From the NCBI GenBank assembly GCA_013391385.1, contig JACBFI010000020.1, positions 1 through 63,360 on the forward strand: 63,360 bases of DNA. Reading direction: 5' to 3'. Below the pieces are notes generated by a model that was not told the origin of the DNA, made no database searches, and was given only the letters and a program-made list of their open reading frames with translations. Origin of the DNA: Sediminibacterium sp. Gen4. GTDB taxonomy: Bacteria; Bacteroidota; Bacteroidia; Chitinophagales; Chitinophagaceae. The translations under genes and the position numbers were made by a program. The number at the start of each line of letters is the position of its first letter. Positions within the stretch are counted from its first letter, which is position 1. Positions 52,179 through 61,119 of the stretch are shown here, piece by piece.

Positions 52179-53228
52179 ATGGCAAAAACAAGTAAGAAAA
52201 TCGTAAAACAAACCCGAAAGCGGGGCGAAGAAGTGCTTCTGCCGGGCAACAAATATATCTATCAATCCAACCGGATCACCAACGGTCGGTTCCCACAATT
52301 CAACACCTACCACATTAAGATCTTCGTGTGTTTGCTCAATCAGCTTCAGGAAGCCATTCAGGCTAATATGGCGGGTAAGAACTGGACTCAGCTGGGACTA
52401 TTCGAAGAGGTCGATAACGACAGATTAAGAATAGGTATCCCCCTATCTGAGATTGCTTCACCACAGAACTACAAAGAGGTAATCGGCTCATTCCAGGAAC
52501 TCCGTAAAATCGATTATAACATACAGTCTCCGACGCAGAAGGGTTATATCCTCTATACCGGACTTATTGAGAGTTTTGAGGCTCCGGTGAAAGAGAGCGG
52601 TAAGAGTATTATCTATGTCAATATTGTGAAGTCCGTAGCCAGGGATCTGATTGAGGTTGACCGCAGGGACGGCCACCCAATGCTTTTTACGAAGTATATC
52701 TACGAAGTTGTAATGCGCAGTTCTTCGAAGTATACCTGGAAGATCTACACCCTGATCGCATCCTGGCGATCAAAGGGGGGCTTTAAGATCACGCTGGAGC
52801 GTTTCCGTGAACTGTTGGGCCTCGAGCCAGATGAATATCCTAACTACGCCGATCTCAAACGCCGTGTAATCCTTCCAGCGCAGAAAGAACTGGATCATCA
52901 GGCTGACTGTTGGTTTGAGTGTAGCCAGGGAGAATTTGAGGAGAAGAAAGGCAGGAAAGTAGTAGGGCTGAACTTCAAGATCATTACCCCTGAATTTGAA
53001 GAGGTCAGCGATATGAAGAAGAACCAGGTAGTCACCCTACTCAGGGAGCAGTTACGCTTCAAAGTGGAAGACTTGGCGGCTCTGGAGCCTATCTTCCATG
53101 GCCAAACCGATTACGGGCTTCTCCTGGGTAAGATATTTGAACTCATAAGCTACGTGAGTGAGAATAAAGACAGCATCGCCCATCCCAAGAAGTATGTTAC
53201 AGCTTCGATCCTGAAGCAGTTCGCCTAA
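52179..53228 (+). CDS. rep: Rep_3-family plasmid replication initiator
   Basis: 349 residues. Two winged-helix domains: N-terminal (about 25-190, with KYIYQSNRITNGRFPQFNTYHIKIFVCLLNQLQEAI and LRKIDYNIQS) and C-terminal (about 190-290, with KYTWKIYTLIASWRSKGGFKITLERFRELLGL and YPNYADLKRRVILPAQKEL). The family binds iterons as monomer to open the origin and as dimer to repress. At least ten iterons lie just downstream. The HigA-like gene 15 bp upstream is probably co-transcribed. Confidence 0.93.
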   Translation: MAKTSKKIVKQTRKRGEEVLLPGNKYIYQSNRITNGRFPQFNTYHIKIFVCLLNQLQEAIQANMAGKNWTQLGLFEEVDNDRLRIGIPLSEIASPQNYKEVIGSFQELRKIDYNIQSPTQKGYILYTGLIESFEAPVKESGKSIIYVNIVKSVARDLIEVDRRDGHPMLFTKYIYEVVMRSSSKYTWKIYTLIASWRSKGGFKITLERFRELLGLEPDEYPNYADLKRRVILPAQKELDHQADCWFECSQGEFEEKKGRKVVGLNFKIITPEFEEVSDMKKNQVVTLLREQLRFKVEDLAALEPIFHGQTDYGLLLGKIFELISYVSENKDSIAHPKKYVTASILKQFA

Positions 53229-53238
53229 TGGTTCGGAG

Positions 53239-53797
53239 TTCTGATTTTGTCGCAATACACTGGGGGTGATCTCTATTTTTGTCGTAATAGATTCCTGTTT
53301 TTGGGGAAATATTCTGAATGAAGAGTTCTGATTCTGTCGTAGAACAGGCACTAAAGGGGAGGAAAAATGAAAAATGTGGTGAGAAAATGGCATTTAAAGC
53401 TGGTTTAAAAGGCTCTGATTCCGTCGCAATAGAGATAATGGAGTTCTGATTCAGTCGTGATGAGAGTTCTGATTTTGCCACAGTAACCTTCTGATTTAGT
53501 CGCAATTACCTTCTGATTTTGTCGCAATAAATCGGCTGTAATCCTTACTGGTATTGTATTTGGCGCACCTTACAATCTATACAATTGATAAAACAATAAA
53601 AGAATCAAAGGAAGTTTTTAGTTGAAATGTGTGGAAAGTTTTGAAGAAAGCAGGTCAAATTGGCAGAAAAAAGCGAAGAAAAGAAGAAAAAATCATCAAA
53701 AACAAGTTGATTTTACCGGCGGCGGGCTGAATAGTTCTGATTTTGTCGCATTAGTGGTTTTATCCTGGATATTGAGTATTCTGATTTTGTCGCATTA
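53239..53797 (+). other. oriV: Iteron origin of replication (oriV)
   Basis: About ten direct copies of a 19-20 bp iteron, consensus GTTCTGATTTTGTCGCAATA, at approximately 53239, 53271 (poor), 53325, 53412, 53442, 53466, 53489, 53511, 53733 and 53778. The half between 53530 and 53730 is AT-rich with polyadenine runs and may be the melting region. One inverted copy lies at 54030-54050. Position after a Rep_3 gene identifies it as oriV. Confidence 0.92.
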
Positions 53798-54081
53798 GAT
53801 TGTAACTATATGATTATTAATTAATTATAAGCGGTTCAATATTTTAGCTTGTCTCCCCTATTGTGTACCTGCCTGCAGATAATGTATCAGGTAGAGCAGC
53901 AGGATCAGCCATATAAGCCAGTATTGGTGGTTTCCTTGGCTTTATTTATGCTGGTGGGATAAGTCTAAGGAGCGTAGTAAATAAAGTGCCAGAATCGGGC
54001 TTATTTGAAGATTAAGCGATGTAGTTCCTCTACGACAGAATCAGAAGTTGACGATATTCTATCAATTATTGTTTCAATAAA
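53798..54081. other. Origin-flanking region
   Basis: About 280 bp without a gene. It holds one inverted iteron (54030-54050, reading CTCTACGACAGAATCAGAAG on the + strand). The rest is a short GC-mixed stretch with no other structure that I can support. Confidence 0.6.
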
Positions 54082-54203
54082 GTTCGACTGTTTATACTCT
54101 CTGCAGCAGGATCTATCAGCTGGCCGGTGACAAATCAGTCGACTATATTGGCTGAGGCCTGTAACTCGAGCTGCCGGAACCGGTGAATTTCATTCGACCA
54201 ATT
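54082..54203. repeat. Array E: three TCGAC motifs at 55-bp spacing, palindrome-rich
   Basis: TCGAC at 54084, 54139 and 54194. Fillings contain CTGCAG, CAGCTG, GTCGAC, AGGCCT, CTCGAG and ACCGGT. The third motif ends 6 bp from the Fic stop codon. The second unit is about 85% identical to that of array D, 26 kb away. Confidence 0.93.
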
Positions 54204-54204
54204 T

Positions 54205-55020
54205 TTACCATAATAGAAACCCGGACATCCCTTTATTATGAATACGAACATCTTTATTCTGGTATTCCCGGATCTGCTCCTTCAAGAGCTTAGTATACTG
54301 AGATAACATGAACTCATTAAAAGGTTCTATACTTTCTTTTTCTCTAGATGTATTAAGAGCATTGATATAATCAACTTTATCTTCCTGGTAAACAATTCCT
54401 AAAGGTAAATTGAATCGTTGCTGAATATAATTCATCAATAATCGAGAGGTTCGACCATTGCCATCATAAAAAGGATGAATAGATACTAAATTATAATGAG
54501 AGGAAAAACTAAGTTGTAATTGTTGCTCAATTGTTGAAATACCGGATATGTTATTTTGAAGATCTGCAACAAAAATTTTCATGAGCAATTGAACTTTATC
54601 ATACCCGGGAAAATACTTTCCTCCAGCACTTACATTTCCTTTTCTATACTCCCCTTTTGTGCCATCAACTGAACCCAATGGTGTGTTGTATACAGAGCCA
54701 GTATTCTTCATCACAAGACTATTAATCTTCTGAATAAAGTTTTCTGTGATCGCTGAATGAGTCTCAGCTGCAAGCAAACAGAACTGCAATGCAGCATAGT
54801 GATCTCTGGCCATTAAAGAATGCTCCAGTGGTTTACCTTTCGGCGTTATCCCCTCTTCAATTAATAATCTTGTTTCTGTTTCTGAAAGTGTAGATCCTTC
54901 AATAACTGTGGAGTGATGTGTAATAGCAATAGCATTGAAATTATCATGACCAATAACATCATGAAGTCCAAGATCGTTGTATTCCTGGATCAGGGGTAAT
55001 ATGTCTTTCAAAGCTTTCAT
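54205..55020 (-). CDS. Fic-domain AMP-transferase-like protein
   Basis: 271 residues. The Fic motif HPFYDGNGRTSRL is complete (about 182-194), with the catalytic His and the phosphate-binding loop. An inhibitory helix motif, STVIEGSTL (about 37-45), precedes the core, as in class II Fic proteins that hold themselves inactive. It would transfer AMP or another nucleotide to a target protein; the target is unknown. No partner gene is adjacent. It lies alone between arrays E and F, like a cassette inserted between the origin and the transfer operon. Confidence 0.93.
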   Translation of the reverse strand: MKALKDILPLIQEYNDLGLHDVIGHDNFNAIAITHHSTVIEGSTLSETETRLLIEEGITPKGKPLEHSLMARDHYAALQFCLLAAETHSAITENFIQKINSLVMKNTGSVYNTPLGSVDGTKGEYRKGNVSAGGKYFPGYDKVQLLMKIFVADLQNNISGISTIEQQLQLSFSSHYNLVSIHPFYDGNGRTSRLLMNYIQQRFNLPLGIVYQEDKVDYINALNTSREKESIEPFNEFMLSQYTKLLKEQIREYQNKDVRIHNKGMSGFLLW

Positions 55021-55057
55021 TGCCTCTATAAAGATACGAAACCGTATGACTTAGCAG

Positions 55058-55176
55058 AGTCGACTATTTTATCCCGGGCCTAGGGCTGCAGCCGGCAGTT
55101 ACACTGATATACGGTCGACTGATTTCCCACCGATCAGCAGCTGGATCTCCCGGGTCGATTAAAATTCGGTCGAACA
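55058..55176. repeat. Array F: three TCGAM motifs at 55-bp spacing, palindrome-rich
   Basis: TCGAC at 55060 and 55115, TCGAA at 55170. Fillings contain GTCGAC twice, CCCGGG twice, CCTAGG, CTGCAG (inside GGCTGCAGCC), GCCGGC and CAGCTG. It lies between the Fic start and the terminator of the transfer operon. Confidence 0.92.
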
Positions 55177-55203
55177 AACAAAATAGCCGCCCGAAGGCGG
55201 CTA
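55176..55203 (-). terminator. Terminator of the traE-traK operon
   Basis: On the - strand TAGCCGCC / GGCGGCTA with a TTCG loop is followed by TTTTGTTTG, about 40 bp after the traK-like stop. Confidence 0.92.
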
Positions 55204-55241
55204 CCCCTATAAAAACCCGCTCACATTGATACACCGAGCGA

Positions 55242-55880
55242 TTACTCGCTTGCCATCGGCGTACCATCCGCTTGCATCTTTAGGATCACTTCATCTTTCT
55301 TAAGCAGGATATCATGAACTTTCAACCCAAAAGGATTCCATTCACTAAAGGGAGTATTATCGAGTGTTAACTGGAATATTTGTGATTTACGAATGCGTCC
55401 ATATTGGTTGATACGATCATTGGTCATAAACACGTCAGCGATATAAGGACTATGGGCTTGTATGACCCTTACACTATCAACAACAACGGTAAACTGTGCA
55501 TTCTCCGCAGCTGCTGTTTCATAAAGTTTATTATTTACTAAAGCCTTGATAAAATCTTGTGCCGGTGTGCCCGTTTCTGCCAGGTTGAATGCTGTTGTAA
55601 CAGTGGTATCAAAAGTGTATTTATTTCCCTCCAGTAAAAGCTTGACATACGAGGCTGAGAAGTACCATATCTTATCCTCTACCCTTTCTACACGCTTAAC
55701 ACCATAGGTACCGTCAAAGACATAAATCCTGTCCTTATTCGAACTTATAATCATAAAGCCGCCCAGGATCATCAAGATTAACACAACCAATAAGGCAATG
55801 ATCATGAGCCTAAATGTCCGGATCTGCTCCTTGGCCAGCTTTTCAACGTTGGTCATGGTTTCTAATTTGAATTGCTCCAT
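55242..55880 (-). CDS. traK: Conjugation protein TraK-like (VirB8-like)
   Basis: 212 residues: cytoplasmic start, one membrane segment at about 25-48 (LMIIALLVVLILMILGGFMII), then a periplasmic alpha/beta domain. The pattern NKDRIYVFDGTYGVKRV after the membrane segment and the helical middle fit TraK of Bacteroidota conjugation. It is the last gene of this half of the transfer cluster; traM and traN are 20 kb away. Confidence 0.82.
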   Translation of the reverse strand: MEQFKLETMTNVEKLAKEQIRTFRLMIIALLVVLILMILGGFMIISSNKDRIYVFDGTYGVKRVERVEDKIWYFSASYVKLLLEGNKYTFDTTVTTAFNLAETGTPAQDFIKALVNNKLYETAAAENAQFTVVVDSVRVIQAHSPYIADVFMTNDRINQYGRIRKSQIFQLTLDNTPFSEWNPFGLKVHDILLKKDEVILKMQADGTPMASE

Positions 55881-55885
55881 GAGAG

Positions 55886-57109
55886 TTATTTAAATATTTT
55901 TTGAATAATTTTATTGATGGATTGGGATGTTGCATTACCACTACCTGCCATATTTCTACCCGCTGATGCCCCAGCATTCAACATACCAGATCCAATCTTA
56001 TTTCCTACCCCTTTTGCTCCTTTTGCAGCTGCATTTTTTGTAACTCCTGATAAAATTGCCATGCCACCACCGGTGAGCGCCGTTGCCTTTCCTACTGTTG
56101 TTGAGAAGAAGCCTCCGGACTGCGAACCACTAATCAGCATATCGCTGATCATAGGGGTCATAGCGATCATGAAGATCATAACCACCAGTGCCAGAATAGC
56201 CGTAAATGATACCAGATTTGAAATATCAAGGTTACCTGCTTTTGCCAGTACATCTACTCCCTGCAATTGACCGAGAATATTAGCAAAGCCAATAGCTTGG
56301 GCAATAAGTTTCAGGACTCCTACTATCATTGGCCACAAACAAAGACTCAGTAGGTATTTGAGGTACTGCGTAACCCCCTGAGTGAAGCCTGGCAAAAATG
56401 ACATTGTTAGAACAAGCGGAAAGAATACTACTAGTAGTTGTACCAGGAAATCCGCAAAGACCGTTGTAAAGAAGCATGCTAATTCATAGAGCATCAAGAG
56501 CAACTCTAATATCCAGTAATAAAGACTACTCACAATCTTCTGGCTGCTACGCTCTACTGATGCACCAATCGTACTCATCCAGCCACTCGCATTCTTCTTA
56601 TAATTATCATCGATAGCCTTAGTTACGGTTTCTCTGTAAGATGTAAGCATCTTATCTACATTCTCATTATCATCCGTCATCGTAATAACATTTGCCGCTG
56701 CACTCTTAACGCCTAACAATATACCCGTAGCCTGAGCCGTGAATACCTTACTGAAGACAATTAATGCCAGTACTGCAAACATTTTGCCCCAAAACCATCT
56801 GTCCGACTCTTTTCCTTCACCCTTCATTATACCAAAAATTTGCATGAAGGCAACAACAATAAACACAATAACCATTAAGCCTTGAGCAAAGCCAAACACT
56901 CGACCTTTTACAGCACTATTAGCACCACCAGAAACCTGACCTGAGATCTCCTTAGAAAACTCGGCTAGCCAATTACTGAATTTTGAAACTGCTGATTCTT
57001 CAACAGCTTGTGCATGTACCAAAGTTGGTAACAAAAGAGCCAACAAACTAAAACACGTAAAAGCGGCTGTTCTCGCGAATCGTTTTTTCATGGTTCTTAA
57101 AGTTTTCAA
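55886..57109 (-). CDS. traJ: Conjugation protein TraJ-like (VirB6-like)
   Basis: 407 residues with a signal peptide (ATG at 57091, 6 codons in, is an equal start) and five to seven hydrophobic segments between about 75 and 350. The Gly/Ala-rich end is cytosolic or periplasmic. Membrane pattern, length and order (traI-traJ-traK) fit TraJ. The start overlaps the gene before it by about 60 bp. Confidence 0.8.
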   Translation of the reverse strand: MKTLRTMKKRFARTAAFTCFSLLALLLPTLVHAQAVEESAVSKFSNWLAEFSKEISGQVSGGANSAVKGRVFGFAQGLMVIVFIVVAFMQIFGIMKGEGKESDRWFWGKMFAVLALIVFSKVFTAQATGILLGVKSAAANVITMTDDNENVDKMLTSYRETVTKAIDDNYKKNASGWMSTIGASVERSSQKIVSSLYYWILELLLMLYELACFFTTVFADFLVQLLVVFFPLVLTMSFLPGFTQGVTQYLKYLLSLCLWPMIVGVLKLIAQAIGFANILGQLQGVDVLAKAGNLDISNLVSFTAILALVVMIFMIAMTPMISDMLISGSQSGGFFSTTVGKATALTGGGMAILSGVTKNAAAKGAKGVGNKIGSGMLNAGASAGRNMAGSGNATSQSINKIIQKIFK

Positions 57110-57728
57110 ATTTTGACAATTCGTTATCCAGCATATTCAGGATGGCATTTGCTTCCTGTAATTCCCGGTAACATTTATCCAACATATCATCATTGGCTTT
57201 TAAATTTTCCAATATCTTTTGAGGGTCTGGTTTTTCACTTTTTTTGCCAAATCCAAATAAGTCACCCAGCTTGCTAAAACCGCCACTGGCAATGATTTCA
57301 CCAATATCCGCTCCCGAACCGATGATATCCATTGCAGATCCTCCCTCATTAAGAATATCCATTAATTTTTCTCCAATGCGGATACCATCTGTAATCAGGT
57401 TTACATAGTCCCGCGAAGAATTAACGTGCTTATCACTTAACCACATAGCCTCATTAAAGAAAGCAATGAAATTGCGCTCAGATGCATACTCAGACATCGA
57501 TCTTACATTACGATACTTTTGATTTACACGATTGGTAAATTCAGCCGTCTTGCGGATCTCATCACCCACCTCAATCCACCTGGTGGATGATTTAAACGTG
57601 TTCATGATACTGCTGATTTGACCAGAGATCCTGGAAACCCAACTAAGGGTTTCTCCCACATCTGTTTGTGGGATTGCTTTTGCCGATGCTAACCAACAAC
57701 AGCAAAGCACTAAGATTAGTTTTTTCAT
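57048..57728 (-). CDS. traI: Conjugation protein TraI-like
   Basis: 226 residues with a signal peptide (about 1-19, CCCWLASAKA). The rest is helical with long amphipathic segments, as in the periplasmic TrbJ/VirB5-like or TraI proteins of Bacteroidota systems. No motif proves this; the assignment rests on order after traG and on topology. Overlaps traG by 4 bp (ATGA). Confidence 0.65.
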   Translation of the reverse strand: MKKLILVLCCCWLASAKAIPQTDVGETLSWVSRISGQISSIMNTFKSSTRWIEVGDEIRKTAEFTNRVNQKYRNVRSMSEYASERNFIAFFNEAMWLSDKHVNSSRDYVNLITDGIRIGEKLMDILNEGGSAMDIIGSGADIGEIIASGGFSKLGDLFGFGKKSEKPDPQKILENLKANDDMLDKCYRELQEANAILNMLDNELSKFENFKNHEKTIRENSRFYVF

Positions 57729-60262
57729 ACGAGTTGTAGTTTTTTATTTTCCTGCTCATCAAGCAGGTTTTTAATTGCGATATTGATATTATCCGCTTTA
57801 TTGCGGTATTCATTTAATTTATTATTATCGTCCGGACTAGAGGTGTATAACCAATACTGATACGGCGCTACATCTATTCTCATCACTGCTCCAACGCCAT
57901 CAAACTCCATGTAGATCTCTTTAAATTTATCATCAATCGAAAAAAGTAAATCACGATTATAATCACTCATATTCAATTTCGCCTGTAACTCACGTCTGTT
58001 GTCCTCTTGACCAACTGCAATTTGTTTTTTAAGGAATTTCATAGATGATGATTTGATCACCATTTCACCAATCTCCTTATTGTCTGCTATATCAGATACA
58101 CTCTGTGTGATAATGATCAGTGTTCCCTTATGCTTTCTAAAAGTCCTTACACAATAGTCAATAAACCCAGAGGTATTGCCATATTCACCGCTCAAAAGCA
58201 TCCAACACTCATCGAGTACAAATACAAGCGACTTATTCCCCCTTTTGTGCTTATCCTGTATCAATCTTCTAACAACTAGGGCTGACAATATGAAGTATGT
58301 TATCGTAAAGAGGATCTTATCATTCTTGATATTCTCCAACTCGAAAATCACAAATCGATTCTGTAACATACTCGATGTATCAGAGGCATTTTCATCGAAC
58401 AGATAACCATAACGCCCTGAAGTACCATCATCTCTTTTCTTACAGAATTGACCCATCACTAACTTGAATCCTGCTTTATCAATATCAAGATCCTGAAACT
58501 CTTTGTCTTTCTCCAGTCCATTGATGGCGTGTGTGTAGAAAGCATCGTAATTTGGTGAGAGATTCTTTTGATTACAATAATGCATGTAATTACGAATCAG
58601 TTTGCTCAATGTTTGGCTTGTAACATTATCCAGGCTTCGGTTTTTATCACCTCCAGCCCAGCATGTAAAAAATAATGCAATCAAAAAATCTTCGTCAAGT
58701 TCATCTTCAAATTGCCAAATACCGTCCTTTTTACTTAATACTGAAAATGGATTGAGTTTCAAAGGATTTTCCTTGGTGCATTCCATGTTAATTCCCCGAT
58801 GATACTCTGCCAGTTTCTTATAAGAATATCCCAGATCACTGACGATCACATGGTGACCGGCCATGATAAAATTGTCCAATAAATAGTTAACGGTAAATGA
58901 TTTACCGGTTCCGGAAGCACCGAAAATTAGGATGGTTTTGTTTGTCGTATTTGCGTTTATGATATTGATAAACAATAGGTTGCCGCTTAATCTTTCCTTA
59001 AATGGGACACCCTGGTAAGAGATATTTCTGTTGACAGAATCATTCATCGGAAATGCAGCAGCCATGGCCGCAGGAAGAATACATCGATCCACCATCGGAA
59101 TAGATCCTGCTGCAGCCGGTAGATAACTCATGAAATGTGCTAAATTCTGCCGGATGTTCTCACAAACATCCATTCCTTGGGCACGCATCGAGAAGATCAC
59201 ATTATCAACTTCCTCTTTCATGACGTGGCTCTGGTAACTATCACCAATGAATACAACACCATAATGGAAACTCACCAAGTTCAAAGCTGAATATTCATCA
59301 ATTACCTGGTTAATACCTTCCGCAGCTTCTTTGTTGTAGACTTCTTTATCATTGAGTGTAACGCCTCTCCTATTGTCTTTAAGGAATGCTTTTAAATAAT
59401 CATCATCATGCTTATATATGCATGTACAAACGATCTTCGGAAGATGGCCACCATAATATAATTCATTCATGAATGAACCCGGCAGGTGGTTATACTCCAT
59501 ATATTCACCATAGGCAGAAATGTCATTTGGTAATCCATCTTTATAAAGATTGATAGTGCGTATGATTTTATCTCCAACATGAAGCAAATCATTTGTTTCG
59601 TAATAATCCTTTTCTGATAATCCTTTTTGATTAATGAATCCGAGTGATAAATAATCCTCGAATATTAATTTATTAATGGCGTTAGCTTTTAATTCAATAA
59701 CACCGATACTTATATCGGTGAATACTTTCGCCAAACCCTTGGCCACGGAATTGAAATTATCCAGACTTTTTGTAGAAAAGGTATCACCTTCTAGGATACT
59801 ATAATTTGATTCCTTAGGTTTTAATACCTGGTTAAGGAATGTTGCGTTTTTGCTTTCAGATTTTTTTGTTAAGATCAAAAATGATCTTGAATGCAAAGGT
59901 GACTCTACATTGAAATGTCTTACCAATGCAATAGTATTATCATCCTGTAATGGTAATTTATTTCCATCAACGTTTAAGGGCTGAGGACTAATGAAATCAA
60001 GGCGTTGAACGATATAACCCCCCTGTAATCTTCCTATATAATCGCCCAGCGAAGCAACAAGACCTTCATAATATGCAGGTGGACGAGAATGTAGTAGTGG
60101 TAATTTCAACTCGAAGATCCTTGAGATATCTCCGTTACGAGATACAAGGATATTTTTTTCTTCATCATACCCTAAATATGGCAGTATCTGATCCAGGTGA
60201 ACACCCCGGATCGATTCAGAAGATTCTTTTTTCCCCTTTTGTGTTTTTTTCTTGAAGAACAT
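57725..60262 (-). CDS. traG: Conjugation ATPase TraG (VirB4 family)
   Basis: 845 residues. The N-terminal 400 residues are the VirB4-like domain (LDQILPYLGYDEEKNILVS at the start); Walker A FGASGTGKSFT lies near 446-456 and Walker B FVLDECWMLL near 665-675. It powers assembly of the transfer channel at the inner membrane. Length and both motifs fit TraG of the Bacteroidota type. Confidence 0.92.
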   Translation of the reverse strand: MFFKKKTQKGKKESSESIRGVHLDQILPYLGYDEEKNILVSRNGDISRIFELKLPLLHSRPPAYYEGLVASLGDYIGRLQGGYIVQRLDFISPQPLNVDGNKLPLQDDNTIALVRHFNVESPLHSRSFLILTKKSESKNATFLNQVLKPKESNYSILEGDTFSTKSLDNFNSVAKGLAKVFTDISIGVIELKANAINKLIFEDYLSLGFINQKGLSEKDYYETNDLLHVGDKIIRTINLYKDGLPNDISAYGEYMEYNHLPGSFMNELYYGGHLPKIVCTCIYKHDDDYLKAFLKDNRRGVTLNDKEVYNKEAAEGINQVIDEYSALNLVSFHYGVVFIGDSYQSHVMKEEVDNVIFSMRAQGMDVCENIRQNLAHFMSYLPAAAGSIPMVDRCILPAAMAAAFPMNDSVNRNISYQGVPFKERLSGNLLFINIINANTTNKTILIFGASGTGKSFTVNYLLDNFIMAGHHVIVSDLGYSYKKLAEYHRGINMECTKENPLKLNPFSVLSKKDGIWQFEDELDEDFLIALFFTCWAGGDKNRSLDNVTSQTLSKLIRNYMHYCNQKNLSPNYDAFYTHAINGLEKDKEFQDLDIDKAGFKLVMGQFCKKRDDGTSGRYGYLFDENASDTSSMLQNRFVIFELENIKNDKILFTITYFILSALVVRRLIQDKHKRGNKSLVFVLDECWMLLSGEYGNTSGFIDYCVRTFRKHKGTLIIITQSVSDIADNKEIGEMVIKSSSMKFLKKQIAVGQEDNRRELQAKLNMSDYNRDLLFSIDDKFKEIYMEFDGVGAVMRIDVAPYQYWLYTSSPDDNNKLNEYRNKADNINIAIKNLLDEQENKKLQLV

Positions 60263-60265
60263 ATC

Positions 60266-60628
60266 CTACCCCCTTTTGCGGTGGGCAGAAATATTGATTG
60301 TGTTTATAGCTAATTTTTTTCTACGACCATGGTAATTATTAACCATAGTCCTTTGTGGTGCCAGTAGTGTTAAGTAGATATCTTTAAACCTCACTACTCG
60401 GTGATATTTAAATACTTTTTGGTAATATTTTAATGCTATAACAGGCCATCCAATACAAAGGATGGTAAATACAATCAGTAGTTCCGCGCTTGCGTTTACT
60501 TTGAAAAGAATGATGGTAATGATTGCCAATAAAATTTCGGCTAGTAAAATAAAGATGGACGCAAAGATATTCAGCCGGTAAAACGTTGTACCGTCTCTAC
60601 GAATGACAGAATAGATCCTTGCGTCCAT
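60266..60628 (-). CDS. traF: Conjugation protein TraF-like
   Basis: 120 residues, two hydrophobic segments at about 22-42 and 50-68, with basic ends. In Bacteroidota the small two-helix protein between traE and traG is TraF (VirB3-like). Order and topology fit. Confidence 0.75.
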   Translation of the reverse strand: MDARIYSVIRRDGTTFYRLNIFASIFILLAEILLAIITIILFKVNASAELLIVFTILCIGWPVIALKYYQKVFKYHRVVRFKDIYLTLLAPQRTMVNNYHGRRKKLAINTINISAHRKRG

Positions 60629-60645
60629 AATCTTTTAAATTTACC

Positions 60646-60987
60646 TTATCCAGTAAAGCTTACTTTAATAAGGTATGGAACAGCCAGCCACCAGATAAGC
60701 TGAGCAAATCCTATATACATAAGTGTCATTAAATGACCTTTGCGTTCTCCGTCACCCTGACCCTGGCCGCCGGCTTCAGAGGACATCAAACCTTTAATAG
60801 GTTTCAAAAGTGAAACAATAGTAAAAATCACAACAGCAATACTCGCCATGTTGTAAAGGCTTTGATAGAGTGGATCTATCTCTGAATTACTTCCTGCTGT
60901 CTTAGCTTTGGAAGCAGATAAATTGGGCTGTGCCCATGAGGTAATTGAAAGTAAAACCATTACAAGAAATGCAAATAACAGTTTCAT
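60646..60987 (-). CDS. traE: Conjugation protein TraE-like (pilin-like)
   Basis: 113 residues from the ATG at 60987, chosen because it begins a clean signal peptide (KLLFAFLVMVLLSITSWAQ); an in-frame ATG at 61065 adds 26 residues that spoil it. Two more hydrophobic segments follow, with a glycine/glutamine loop. Size and pattern fit TraE, the VirB2-like pilin. It lies just after the omega-RNA-like element at 61120. Confidence 0.72.
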   Translation of the reverse strand: MKLLFAFLVMVLLSITSWAQPNLSASKAKTAGSNSEIDPLYQSLYNMASIAVVIFTIVSLLKPIKGLMSSEAGGQGQGDGERKGHLMTLMYIGFAQLIWWLAVPYLIKVSFTG

Positions 60988-61119
60988 CTTCTGGCTGATT
61001 TGCACGATACCTGGCACTACCAGACATACGGCTCCGCTCAGCTGCGGGTTCATTTTACTTTTCATTTTTATTGGGTTTATTATAGATTAAGAACTCACGT
61101 AAAGGATGATGTTTGCACA

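Noticed and set aside
15818-55176. Integron attC sites, Xer dif sites or resolvase res sites as explanation of the arrays
   Set aside because: No 28-bp dif-like core, no attC R and L boxes with conserved GTTRRRY, no integrase or resolvase gene in the window.
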